Under the pieces are notes generated by a model. The model was not told the origin of the DNA. It ran no database searches and saw nothing but the letters and a program-made list of their open reading frames with translations. From the NCBI RefSeq assembly GCF_002160755.1, contig NZ_NFLE01000002.1:62001-126000 (forward strand): a DNA stretch of 64,000 nt, read 5' to 3'. Positions 45,898 through 53,881 of the stretch are shown piece after piece. Source of the DNA: Lachnoclostridium sp. An14 (GTDB taxonomy: Bacteria > Bacillota > Clostridia > Lachnospirales > Lachnospiraceae). Every line of letters starts with the position of its first letter. The stretch's first letter is position 1. A program made the translations under genes and the position numbers.

Positions 45898-45981
45898 GCG
45901 GGAGTGCTGGAATTGGCAGACAGGCAAGACTAAGGATCTTGTGGGTGTATGCTCGTGTGGGTTCAAGTCCCATCTCCCGCA
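45898..45981 (+). tRNA. tRNA-Leu (anticodon AAG)
   Basis: Acceptor arms GCGGGAG/CTCCCGC, D arm with AATTGGCAGA, anticodon stem CAAGA/TCTTG around the loop CTAAGGA, which gives anticodon AAG. Long variable arm and T arm GTTCAAGTC present. No CCA encoded. A34 in a bacterial Leu tRNA is unusual and would need conversion to inosine to read several CUN codons. Confidence 0.93.
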
Positions 45982-45998
45982 TTACCGTAAGCGGAAGA

Positions 45999-46047
45999 AT
46001 CGCCGCGCCGGATGACTGAAAGGTTGTCGGGCGCGGCGATTTTTTTG
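45999..46047 (+). terminator. Terminator of the tRNA operon
   Basis: ATCGCCGCGCC pairs with GGCGCGGCGAT and is followed by seven T on the plus strand. Confidence 0.92.
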
Positions 46048-46155
46048 TGAAATATCCTGTTTCTGAGGCAGGCTGCCGCCAGGTGACTGAAATCCGGATT
46101 ATAATCCAGTCCCCAGCGGCAAAGAAGTTTTTCGGAACGTATCCCCTTTCGAATA

Positions 46156-47028
46156 TTAATCCACCACTTCCAGCCCGGAAAAATGGGGCGCCATCTGGCC
46201 GGAACGGTACTCCCCCAGCGGTGTGCTTAAGGTTCCGTCCTGGTATCGAACGGTGTAATAGCCATACCGGATCTCCCCGGAATCTTTGTGGACGTCGCAC
46301 TGGATGTGAAAAATCCCATTGTTTCTTCTGAAATACGTAAACTCCAATGAGGCGGTATCCGGCTGCCGCAGTTTCGTCTCAATCTCTGCCCTGATCTCCC
46401 GGGCGTTCTGATAGGAAAGAAATGTTTCCTCCGATACCTGCGCCGCCCCGTATTCTTTGTACTCCTTTCCGTCAAAAAACAGGTATGTATCTTTCCAGGT
46501 GTGCTGAATCATCCCGTCAACTTCCGGATCGTATATTCCGTCGTAAGCCTCTACCCGGAGAAGGATCTCCCCGTTATCCGCCGCGGAAACGCTACCGCTG
46601 CCGGAAACCAGACAGGCGATTTCGTGATTGGTTAAGGAGAAAATGGAGTAGTTTTTGCTTGTTCCTTCCAGCCGATAGGTGTTTGCCACCACGTGGATTT
46701 CCGTTTCCATCTCCAGCAGGCGGAACGCGCAGCCGTCCATGGCCTCCTCGTCCTGATGGGCCAACGAACAGACCGTTCCGTCACTGCTGCAATACCAGAT
46801 CTGATACCGCCCCAGATCATCGCGGCAGGCCCCGATTAGCTCTCCCGCCCCGTCGCGGTCCAGATCTGCGTACAGATAAGTTTCTATAGTGCGGGAGGCG
46901 GCGCTTTCCAACGCGGTCAGAAGACTGGTCTCGCTTAAGACGGCGGAAACCGTCCCGGAGTGGAGGCGACACCCGGTGAGGATTCAGAGGGCAGCCAGCA
47001 GGATATGGAGTGAATGGTTTTTGATCAT
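46156..47028 (-). pseudogene. Putative lipoprotein of unknown function with an in-frame TGA in its signal peptide
   Basis: From the ATG at 47026-47028 the frame reads MIKNHSLHILLAAL, then TGA (46986-46984), then ILTGC, a good lipobox, and stays open for about 270 residues to 46156. The part after the stop contains a Ca-binding-like DLDRDGAGELIG segment and a beta-rich body; I recognise no family. The next usable start (TTG, 46911) would make a protein without export signal. So the gene is either a recent pseudogene, a sequencing error, or translated another way. No clear ribosome site precedes the ATG. The region to 47250 holds nothing else I can name. Confidence 0.55.
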
Positions 47029-47250
47029 TTTATATGTATTTTGATAAATCATCATTGTTTTTGAACCGGGAACTGCAGGGGTAAGAGGAATGTATTGGTA
47101 CAACATCTATGTTTTGAAGTAACGTTTTGTATCGCGGGGTGAGTTTCGTATTTATTATACTATAGCTGGTATGGCAATTCTATAGCTCTGCGGGGGAATT
47201 TATTTGGGCGTTTGGAGGGGGATGGTGAGGTGGAAAATTTTCCGGGTGTC

Positions 47251-47279
47251 TTGTAAACAGTTTCTGCATATGGTATAAT
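47251..47279 (+). promoter_or_regulatory. Promoter of the candidate antitoxin RNA
   Basis: TTGTAA (47251-47256), 17 bases, TATAAT (47274-47279). Predicted transcription start near 47286. No open reading frame with a ribosome site follows before the terminator. Confidence 0.8.
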
Positions 47280-47290
47280 GCCGGTAGGCA

Positions 47291-47319
47291 AAAGGATAAG
47301 ATGTATCCATATGATACAC
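47291..47319 (+). repeat. Direct repeat DR1 of the toxin-antitoxin locus
   Basis: Shares AAAGGATAAGATG, CCATATG and TACAC, in the same order, with DR2 at 47463-47491. There is one substitution and two single-base gaps. Confidence 0.85.
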
Positions 47320-47326
47320 AGCAAAA

Positions 47327-47351
47327 GCCCAGGAGGTGCGAGCTCCTGGGC
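47327..47351. terminator. Bidirectional terminator shared by antitoxin RNA and toxin mRNA
   Basis: GCCCAGGAG-GTGCGAG-CTCCTGGGC, with TTTTT on the plus strand side and TTTT on the minus strand side. Works for both converging transcripts. Confidence 0.88.
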
Positions 47352-47396
47352 TTTTTCCTGTTTTAAGTAGTCAGACATCTACAGGCTGGTTACCGG

Positions 47397-47483
47397 TTAT
47401 TTGTCGCCATCCAGCCATTTGATGATGTAGTGGCAGGCTACACCAGCCGCGACAGCGACGATAAAGGATAAGATGATCTCCAT
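47397..47483 (-). CDS. Small hydrophobic peptide, candidate type I toxin (28 aa)
   Basis: ATG at 47481-47483 to TAA at 47397-47399, preceded by AGGAAGGGGG. The product, MEIILSFIVAVAAGVACHYI followed by IKWLDGDK, is one membrane helix (about 3-21) with a short charged C-terminus. This is the shape of Fst/TxpA/BsrG-type membrane toxins. It has its own promoter, a leader of about 40 bases, and a 3' part that runs into the shared terminator. I recall similar small peptides in gut Firmicutes, but no function is established from the sequence. Too short for routine gene calling. Confidence 0.75.
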   Translation of the reverse strand: MEIILSFIVAVAAGVACHYIIKWLDGDK

Positions 47484-47491
47484 ATGTACAC
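47463..47491 (+). repeat. Direct repeat DR2, overlapping the toxin start
   Basis: Counterpart of DR1. On the minus strand it covers the last bases of the ribosome-site region, the ATG and six further codons of the 28-residue peptide. Confidence 0.85.
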
Positions 47492-47529
47492 CCCCTTCCT
47501 GTTGCCAGTATCGGGGCGGTAACATGGGG

Positions 47530-47558
47530 ATTATAACATATCAGTAGTTATACTGCAA
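47530..47558 (-). promoter_or_regulatory. Promoter of the candidate toxin
   Basis: Minus strand TTGCAG (47558-47553), 17 bases, TATAAT (47535-47530). Predicted start near 47523, about 40 bases before the ATG. Confidence 0.8.
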
Positions 47559-47633
47559 TTAATAAGCCTGAAGGGAGTGTACACCTCCTACTTTTTCGAT
47601 GTCTATCATCATAATTTTTACAGTTAAAACCTT

Positions 47634-49013
47634 TTAATTCTTTCGGGCAAGCAGGCACACCGTCTCCACATTCCCCGTCCCCGGAAACATATCCACGCAG
47701 CACACCCGTTCCACCTCATACCCCCGTTCCTGCAGCGTCACCAGGTCCCGCTGAAGGCTGGTGGGTTTGCAGGAGACGTAGACCATCCGTTTTACCCCAA
47801 AATCAATGATCTGGTTCAGGGCTTTGGGGTGGACGCCGTCCCGCGGGGGGTCTAAGATGATGAGGTCTGGCTTGTCCGTCAGGCCGCCTACCACCTTTAA
47901 CACGTCCCCGGCGATGAATTCGCAGTTGTCCAGGCCGTTCTGGGCGGCGTTTTCGCGGGCGGCCAGAACAGCCTCCTCCACGATCTCCACTCCCACCACC
48001 TTTTCCGCCACCGGGGCTAGGATCTGGGCGATGGTGCCGGTGCCGCTGTAGAGGTCAAATACCACTTTCCCGCTGGTATCCCCCACATAGCTGCGGACGG
48101 TGTCGTAGAGCACCTCCGCCCCCAGGGAGTTGGTCTGGAAGAAGGAGAAGGGGGAAATCCGGAACCGCAGCCCCAAAAGCTCCTCGTAAAAATAATCCTG
48201 GCCAAACAGCACCTCCGTGCCGTCGTCCTGCACCACATCCGCCAGGCTGTCGTTTTTCACGTGGAGCAGTCCGGCAAACCGCCCTTCCAGAGAAAGGCTT
48301 AAAAGCAGGTCTTTCCACCCTTCCAAAAGGGCCGCCTCCCCCTGCGGAAGGTTTTCCGTCTGAGTGGTGGTCACCAACGCCGCCAGGATCTCCCCGGTCT
48401 TTACGGCGCGGCGCACCAGCAGATGGCGGAGATAGCCCTCATGGCGCAGTTTCTTGTAAAAGGGAACGCCCGCACCGGCAAAATACGTCCTGGTGGCCGT
48501 GAGAATTTTCCGGAAATCCTCGTGGACAATCCGGCACTCGTCCACATTCACCACATCGTAAAAGCTCCCCCGCTTGTGCATTCCCAGGCAGAGGGGACCG
48601 TCCTTTTCCTCGTCGCCGAAGGAAAATTCCATCTTGTTCCGGTAGCCCTCGGAAATGGGGCTGGCCTTGATCCCCTCAAACCAGTACTGGCTGCACACCC
48701 CGTCCAACAGGGCCCGCACCTGGCCTTCCTTGATCTTTAGCTGCTCCTCATAAGGCATGGTCTGATACAGACAGCCGCCGCAGCGCCCGAAATGGGGGCA
48801 GGGATCCGCCGCCGTCTCCAGAGGCGACGGCTCCAGCACCTCCAGCAGACGCCCCTCGCATTTTCCTTTCCGTTTCTTGGAAACGGCCGCCAGCACTGTC
48901 TGTCCAGGCAGCGCGTTTTTCACCACCACCTTTTCTCCCTCTATCGTCATCATTCCCTTGTTGGGGAATTCCATTTTTTCAATGACTCCGCTTACCCTGT
49001 CTCCCTTTTTCAA
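47634..49013 (-). CDS. rlmD: 23S rRNA (uracil-5-)-methyltransferase, RlmD/RlmCD (RumA) family
   Basis: SAM-dependent m5U methyltransferase for 23S rRNA. The 459-residue protein has an N-terminal TRAM domain (KKGDRVSGVIEKMEFPNKG), the Fe-S cysteines in CPHFGRCGGCLYQ (about 78-89), SAM-binding VVFDLYSGTGTIAQIL, DLIILDPPRDGVHPKAL and the catalytic Cys in MVYVSCKPTSLQRDL. Start taken as TTG at 49011-49013, with AAAGGATGG at 7 bases; an ATG 24 bases upstream (49037) is the alternative. Single gene. Confidence 0.93.
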   Translation of the reverse strand: MKKGDRVSGVIEKMEFPNKGMMTIEGEKVVVKNALPGQTVLAAVSKKRKGKCEGRLLEVLEPSPLETAADPCPHFGRCGGCLYQTMPYEEQLKIKEGQVRALLDGVCSQYWFEGIKASPISEGYRNKMEFSFGDEEKDGPLCLGMHKRGSFYDVVNVDECRIVHEDFRKILTATRTYFAGAGVPFYKKLRHEGYLRHLLVRRAVKTGEILAALVTTTQTENLPQGEAALLEGWKDLLLSLSLEGRFAGLLHVKNDSLADVVQDDGTEVLFGQDYFYEELLGLRFRISPFSFFQTNSLGAEVLYDTVRSYVGDTSGKVVFDLYSGTGTIAQILAPVAEKVVGVEIVEEAVLAARENAAQNGLDNCEFIAGDVLKVVGGLTDKPDLIILDPPRDGVHPKALNQIIDFGVKRMVYVSCKPTSLQRDLVTLQERGYEVERVCCVDMFPGTGNVETVCLLARKN

Positions 49014-49269
49014 AATTGTCCATCCTTTCCCGAACATCCGTCTGTCTTCTGTTCTTACTTTATCTATTCTTATTTTTCTATTTTTGCTTTTCCACTCTTA
49101 TTTTCGGCCCTTATTTCCTGCCCGGTGTATCCGTCCCCCAGCCTTCCGCAAAAGCTCTGCGCCCCGCTGCCCTTCACCGGCCCCATCAATCGCCGTCAAA
49201 AAAAGAGGCGCCGCAGCCTATTCCCTAGCAGCACCCCTTTTCAACCTTCTCAACCGGCCTGGAAGAATC

Positions 49270-49611
49270 TTAATCCTCCTTGACCTCCTCCTCTTTCTCG
49301 TCCTCATCGTCGAAGAAATCGTCGTCGAAGTCGTCGTCAAAATCGTCCTCGAAATCCTCCAGATAGTCGGGAGTAAAGAAACGGTACACACCGTAAGCGA
49401 TGGCAGCCACCGCCGCTACGGCTCCAATAATCGCCAGCACCCAGAGAATACAGGTTTTTTTCTTCTCCTCCTCCTCTTTTCTGTGCAGGAACTCATTTAA
49501 TCTGGTCGCATTCATAATATCCTCCACCCTGCTCATCGCATCCTTTCCCATCGTGTCAAATTTGTTCATCGCGTCCTTACCGAACAAGTCAAACTTCCCC
49601 ACCTGCTCCAC
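49270..49611 (-). CDS. Small membrane protein with acidic Asp/Glu tail
   Basis: A 113-residue protein of unknown function. Residues 1-50 are amphipathic with a repeated phrase (FGKDAMNKFDTMGKDAMSRV). Residues about 54-76 form one membrane helix (ILWVLAIIGAVAAVAAIAYG). The last 30 residues are almost all Asp and Glu (EDDFDDDFDDDFFDDEDE). I recognise similar proteins in Lachnospiraceae but no named family. A TATAAT box at about 49755-49760 on the minus strand, with extended TGG, could be its promoter. Confidence 0.75.
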   Translation of the reverse strand: MEQVGKFDLFGKDAMNKFDTMGKDAMSRVEDIMNATRLNEFLHRKEEEEKKKTCILWVLAIIGAVAAVAAIAYGVYRFFTPDYLEDFEDDFDDDFDDDFFDDEDEKEEEVKED

Positions 49612-49858
49612 TTCCTTTCTGAAACCCTCTCCCGGCCCTGACCGCGCCTGCGCTCCGCCAGATCCCTTTGCTGCCGTCTCAACTGCCGCCCTGATAGGAT
49701 GGGTTTCTCGTCCTATGCGGATTGTACAGCCTTAATCCGTTTCGTTTTTGTTATTATACCATATTTCCAGGCCGTTTACTATCTTATTTTACTTAAATTT
49801 TTCATAAATATGAGCAAATATACGCAAAACCGAAAATTCAGCCCCCGCCGTATCCGCC

Positions 49859-52138
49859 TCAGATCTTCTTCAGTTTCGCGAAGGACGCGAACATCCGTTT
49901 CTGCCCGGCGGTGTCAAACTCCACTGTCACCTCGTAGTCCTTGCCGCCGTCCTTGATCTCCTTCACCGTGCCGTCCCCGAACTTAATGTGGCGCACCCGG
50001 TCGCCTTCGCCGTAGTCCAGTTTCTCCGCCTTCGCCACCGTAAACGCCTTGCCGAAACCAGGCGCAGCCCCGGAAAAGGCCGCCGTCCTGGAGGCGTACA
50101 CATTCTCCCCTTTTCCAAAGGAGCTGACGCCGGCGGGGCGGGATGGGCGGTTCCAGGGAAGATCCGGATCGTCCAGATTGATCTCGCGGCCAGCCAGGAC
50201 GATTTTCCTTTCCTTTTTGACGGTGTCCAGCTGCTCCTCTGGGATCTCGTCGATGAAACGGCTCACCCGGCTCCACCTGGTCTCCCCCTTGATCATCCGC
50301 TGTTTGGCGGCAGTGAGGCTCAGCCGCTTTCTGGCCCTGGTGATTCCCACGTAGCAGAGGCGCCTCTCCTCCTCCACGTCGTCCGGATTGCCGGAGCTGA
50401 TGGACATCATGCTGGGAAACAGCCCTTCCTCCATGCCGCAGAGCCACACGTTGTCAAATTCCAGCCCTTTGGCGCTGTGAAGGGTCATCAGGGTCACCCG
50501 GTCATCGGAGTCCTCCATCCTGTCCACGTCCGCCACCAGGGCCACCTCCTCCAGGAACTCTCCCAGACTGGGCTCGTCGCTGCCGTTTTCATAGCTCACC
50601 GCCTTGTTTACCAGCTCCTCGATGTTTTCCAAGCGGGTCTGGGCCTCCACCTCGCCGTCGGCCTCCAGCTCCGCCCGGTAGCCGCTGCGCTCCAGCACGT
50701 CCTCGATCAGGCCCTTCAAGCCATATTCCCCGTTTTTCAGTTTCTCCCGGAAATCCTCGATCAGCTCGATGAATTTCAGGATCTTGTCCGCCGTCTTTCC
50801 GATGGTGGGGACGGCCTTGGCACGGGCTAAGGCGTCGTACATGGAGTAGTCGTTGGCGGAGGCGAAGATTTCCACCTTGGAAACGGACGCCGCCCCGATG
50901 CCACGTTTCGGCACGTTGATAATACGCATCACCGCCAGGTCGTCCCGGCCGTTGGCAATGGTTTTTAAGTATGCCAAAATGTCCTTGATCTCTTTTCTCT
51001 GGTAGAAATTCACCCCGCCCACCAGACGGTAGGGAATGTTGTAGAGAAGGCATTTTTCCTCGAACAGACGGGACTGAGCGTTGGTGCGGTAGAGGACGGC
51101 ACAGTCCCGGTAGCTGCTCCCGCAGTCCCGGATCTCCTTCACCACCGCGTCCGCCTCCTCGTAAGCCTGGTCATACATCCGGAAACGGATCTTCTCCCCC
51201 TCCGGGTTCTCCGTCCAGAGCTTTTTCTCCTTCCGCCCCAGGTTGTTGCGGATCACGTCGTTGGCCGCGTCCAGGATGTGACTGGTGGAACGGTAATTCT
51301 GCTCCAGTTTCACCACCCTCGCCCCCGGAAAGGCGTCCTCAAACTCCAGGATGTTGCGGATGTCCGCCCCGCGGAACTTGTAAATGGACTGGTCGTCGTC
51401 TCCCACCACGCAGAGGTTTTTGTACTTCCCGGCCAACAGGCTCACCAGCCGGAACTGGGCGTAGTTCGTATCCTGGTACTCGTCCACCATAATGTAGCGG
51501 AACCGCTCCTGGTAGTAGTTGAGCACCTCCGGGAAATGTTCAAAAAGCTCCACGGTCTTTACAATCAGGTCATCAAAATCCAGGGCGTTGTTTTTCCGCA
51601 GCTGGCTCTGGTACTCCCGGTACATTTTGGCCTCCTGCTCCAGGCGGTAGTCCCCGGCGGCCTCCTTTTCAAACTGGTCGGGAGTGATAAGCCGGTCCTT
51701 GGCGGAGGAAATGTGCCCCAGCACCGCCCGCTCCTTGTACTGTTTCGGATCCACCTTCAGGGTCTTAAACACCTGTTTCATCAGGGTTTTCTGATCGTCT
51801 GTATCGTAGATGGTGAAATCCGTGTCGAAGCCCAGGTACGAAATATGGCGGCGGAGAATCCGCACGCAGGAGGAGTGAAAGGTGCTCACCCACACCGCCT
51901 CCGCCCCCTGGGTCACCAGGCGGTCCACACGGTCCCGCATCTCTCCGGCGGCCTTGTTGGTAAAGGTGATGGCCATGATGTTCCAGGGGGCCACCTTCTT
52001 TTCTTCTATCAGATAGGCCACCCGGTGGGTCAGCACGCGGGTCTTGCCGGATCCGGCCCCCGCCAGCACCAAAAGCGGCCCTTCCGTGCAGAGGACAGCC
52101 TCCCTCTGCATGGGATTTAACGATTCATAAATACTCAT
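49859..52138 (-). CDS. pcrA: ATP-dependent DNA helicase PcrA/UvrD
   Basis: Superfamily 1A 3'-5' helicase of repair and replication. The 759-residue protein starts LNPMQREAVLCTEGPLLVLA, with Walker A AGAGSGKTRVLTHR (about 26-39), motif II VDEYQDTNYAQF, motif III VGDDDQSIYKFRGAD, motif IV EQNYRSTSHI, motif V TLMTLHSAKGLEFDNVWL and motif VI YVGITRARKRL. The C-terminal about 100 residues carry the PcrA-type end with VRHIKFGDGTVKEI, which in Bacillus binds RNA polymerase. Length slightly above B. subtilis PcrA. Confidence 0.96.
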   Translation of the reverse strand: MSIYESLNPMQREAVLCTEGPLLVLAGAGSGKTRVLTHRVAYLIEEKKVAPWNIMAITFTNKAAGEMRDRVDRLVTQGAEAVWVSTFHSSCVRILRRHISYLGFDTDFTIYDTDDQKTLMKQVFKTLKVDPKQYKERAVLGHISSAKDRLITPDQFEKEAAGDYRLEQEAKMYREYQSQLRKNNALDFDDLIVKTVELFEHFPEVLNYYQERFRYIMVDEYQDTNYAQFRLVSLLAGKYKNLCVVGDDDQSIYKFRGADIRNILEFEDAFPGARVVKLEQNYRSTSHILDAANDVIRNNLGRKEKKLWTENPEGEKIRFRMYDQAYEEADAVVKEIRDCGSSYRDCAVLYRTNAQSRLFEEKCLLYNIPYRLVGGVNFYQRKEIKDILAYLKTIANGRDDLAVMRIINVPKRGIGAASVSKVEIFASANDYSMYDALARAKAVPTIGKTADKILKFIELIEDFREKLKNGEYGLKGLIEDVLERSGYRAELEADGEVEAQTRLENIEELVNKAVSYENGSDEPSLGEFLEEVALVADVDRMEDSDDRVTLMTLHSAKGLEFDNVWLCGMEEGLFPSMMSISSGNPDDVEEERRLCYVGITRARKRLSLTAAKQRMIKGETRWSRVSRFIDEIPEEQLDTVKKERKIVLAGREINLDDPDLPWNRPSRPAGVSSFGKGENVYASRTAAFSGAAPGFGKAFTVAKAEKLDYGEGDRVRHIKFGDGTVKEIKDGGKDYEVTVEFDTAGQKRMFASFAKLKKI

Positions 52139-52405
52139 ATGGGTATAACCTGCTTTCCTTTGTTTCCGTAAGATACCTATCTATCATACTGGATTTTCCG
52201 GGGCTTTGCAACCGCGGATCAACGAAAGAAAGGAAAAGGGGAAAATCATCAAAAGTTCACACTTTTCCCGCCTGTTTTTCAGCCTCCCTTCAGAAAAGGC
52301 TGGTAAGATAACGGCCATCGGACAAAGTTCCGGCGGTAAAATGGAAAATTCCTTACCGATTGTAAGGGAGCTGAACCATACAGATACCGCAGAAAGGAGA
52401 ACCCT

Positions 52406-53173
52406 ATGGAATCCCAGATTTTTGAGCGATTCGAGAAAAAATATCTGCTTCGGGAGGACGTCTGCCGGGCCCTGTGCCGGAAACTGGCGTCCAGGATGGA
52501 CGAGGACCGGTTCGGCCGGTACTCCATCTCCAGCATTTATTACGATACCGCGGACTGTGAGCTGATCCGCAGATCCATTGAAAAGACTGCCTACAAGGAA
52601 AAGCTGCGCCTGCGCTCCTACGGGCCGGCAGGGGAAAACGACACCGTCTACGCGGAGCTGAAGAAAAAATACGCCGGAGTGGTGTACAAACGGCGGATCG
52701 CCCTGCCCCTCCACTCCGCCAAACGGCTGCTGGGCCGGCAGGACGCCAGTGTTCTGGCGCCGGAGCAGGCCCAGATCGGGGCGGAGCTCACCTACGCCGT
52801 CTCCCGGTACGGCCTGATGCCCAGGGTGTTCGTTTCCTATGACCGCACCGCCCTATCCGGGAAAGAGGATCCAGAACTGCGGGTCACCTTCGACCGGAAC
52901 ATCCGCTGCCGCCACCGGGACCTGTCCCTGAACCGGTCGCCTGCGGACACCTTCCTGCTGGAGCCAGACCAGGTGCTCATGGAAGTGAAAATTCCCGGAG
53001 CCATGCCGGTCTGGATGAGCCGGATCTTTTCTGAGCTGGGGATCCGTCCCGTTTCCTATTCCAAATACGGGACTTACTATAAAAACTACTTATGCCGCGA
53101 GCTGTTTCCGGCGGGCCAGGCCTGCCAGGAAACGGACGGGCAGATGAATGAAAGGAGACAAGCCTGTGCTTGA
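52406..53173 (+). CDS. VTC domain protein, polyphosphate polymerase-like
   Basis: A 255-residue protein resembling the VTC/CYTH-type tunnel domain of eukaryotic Vtc4 polyphosphate polymerase. Family features: FERFEKKYLLREDVCRAL, SISSIYYDTADCELIRRSIE, YKEKLRLRSYG, VYAELKKKYAGVVYKRRIAL, DRNIRCR, VLMEVKIPGAMPVWM and SKYGTYY. Basic residues in these strands would bind phosphate chains. First gene of a three-gene operon with DUF4956 and a carbohydrate-binding lipoprotein, a set that recurs in Firmicutes, sometimes with CotH kinases. The 267-base region before it shows only a small CCTTAC/GTAAGG palindrome at 52351-52367. Confidence 0.85.
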   Translation: MESQIFERFEKKYLLREDVCRALCRKLASRMDEDRFGRYSISSIYYDTADCELIRRSIEKTAYKEKLRLRSYGPAGENDTVYAELKKKYAGVVYKRRIALPLHSAKRLLGRQDASVLAPEQAQIGAELTYAVSRYGLMPRVFVSYDRTALSGKEDPELRVTFDRNIRCRHRDLSLNRSPADTFLLEPDQVLMEVKIPGAMPVWMSRIFSELGIRPVSYSKYGTYYKNYLCRELFPAGQACQETDGQMNERRQACA

Positions 53174-53843
53174 CAGTATTTTAAACGGAGCAGGGACCGC
53201 CATGATGACCCTGCCGCAGTATTTCCTCTGTACGGGGACTTCCCTGGCCCTGGGCGCCCTGCTGGCGGCCCTGCACACCTACAAAAACACTTATTCCAAA
53301 AACTTTATCCTCACCCTGATCCTTCTCCCGGCCATCGTCCAGTCGGTGATCACCGTGGTAAACGGCAACCTGGGCACGGGAGTGGCCGTGATGGGAGCCT
53401 TCAGCCTCGTCCGGTTCCGCTCCCTTCCCGGCACCTCCAGGGAAATATGCAGCGTATTCTTAGCCATGGCCTCCGGCATCGCCGCCGGTATGGGCTACCT
53501 GGGCATGGCCGCCCTCACCGTGCTTCTCACCGGGGCGGTGACCCTCACATTCACCCTCCTGTCCGAGGCCGGAAAACGGCCGGAGCGGCGGGAGCTGAAA
53601 GTGACGATCCCGGAAAATCTGGACTACAGCGGCATTTTTGACGACATTTTTAAACAGTACACCTCCCAGGCCAGCTTACAGCGGGTGCGCACCGTAAACA
53701 TGGGCAGCCTCTATGAGCTGTGCTACCGGATTGATCTGAAAAACGAAACCGAGGAAAAAGCCATGCTGGACCAGATCCGCTGCCGGAACGGAAACCTGAC
53801 CGTCGTATGCGGGAAAATCCCTGACAACCGGGAAGAATTGTAA
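53166..53843 (+). CDS. DUF4956 membrane protein
   Basis: A 225-residue protein with four membrane helices in the first 135 residues (PQYFLCTGTSLALGALLAAL, NFILTLILLPAIVQSVITVV, VFLAMASGIAAGMGYLGM, ALTVLLTGAVTLTFTLL) and a soluble alpha/beta C-terminal domain. The family hallmark GTGVAVMGAFSLVRFRSLPG is present. GTG start at 53166, with AAAGGAG 8 bases upstream; an ATG at 53148 overlaps that site. Overlaps the VTC gene by 8 bases, so the two are coupled. The family is repeatedly linked to VTC-domain proteins; function is not established. Confidence 0.85.
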   Translation: MLDSILNGAGTAMMTLPQYFLCTGTSLALGALLAALHTYKNTYSKNFILTLILLPAIVQSVITVVNGNLGTGVAVMGAFSLVRFRSLPGTSREICSVFLAMASGIAAGMGYLGMAALTVLLTGAVTLTFTLLSEAGKRPERRELKVTIPENLDYSGIFDDIFKQYTSQASLQRVRTVNMGSLYELCYRIDLKNETEEKAMLDQIRCRNGNLTVVCGKIPDNREEL

Positions 53844-53881
53844 CTTTACGGGACACAAGCTATTGATCCAAAAAGGAGATT

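Larger units (their letters stand above)
47286..47357 (+). ncRNA. Candidate type I antitoxin RNA
   Basis: About 72 bases from the promoter at 47251-47279 to the T run after the hairpin 47327-47351. Bases 47291-47319 are a direct repeat of 47463-47491, which spans the start codon and first codons of the small peptide gene on the other strand. The RNA is therefore complementary to the peptide's translation start at about 27 of 30 aligned positions, and also to the 3' end of its mRNA through the shared terminator. Confidence 0.7.

Noticed and set aside
46984-46986. Selenocysteine insertion at the TGA of the lipoprotein gene
   Set aside because: The codon lies in the hydrophobic part of a signal peptide, where Sec would make no sense, and no SECIS-like hairpin follows.
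47160-47378. 72-codon minus-strand frame across the terminator
   Set aside because: It runs through the shared hairpin and the antitoxin promoter and has no ribosome site; the RNA reading of this region is better supported.
53148-53165. ATG at 53148 as start of the DUF4956 gene
   Set aside because: It has no ribosome site of its own and it overlaps the AAAGGAG that precedes the GTG at 53166.
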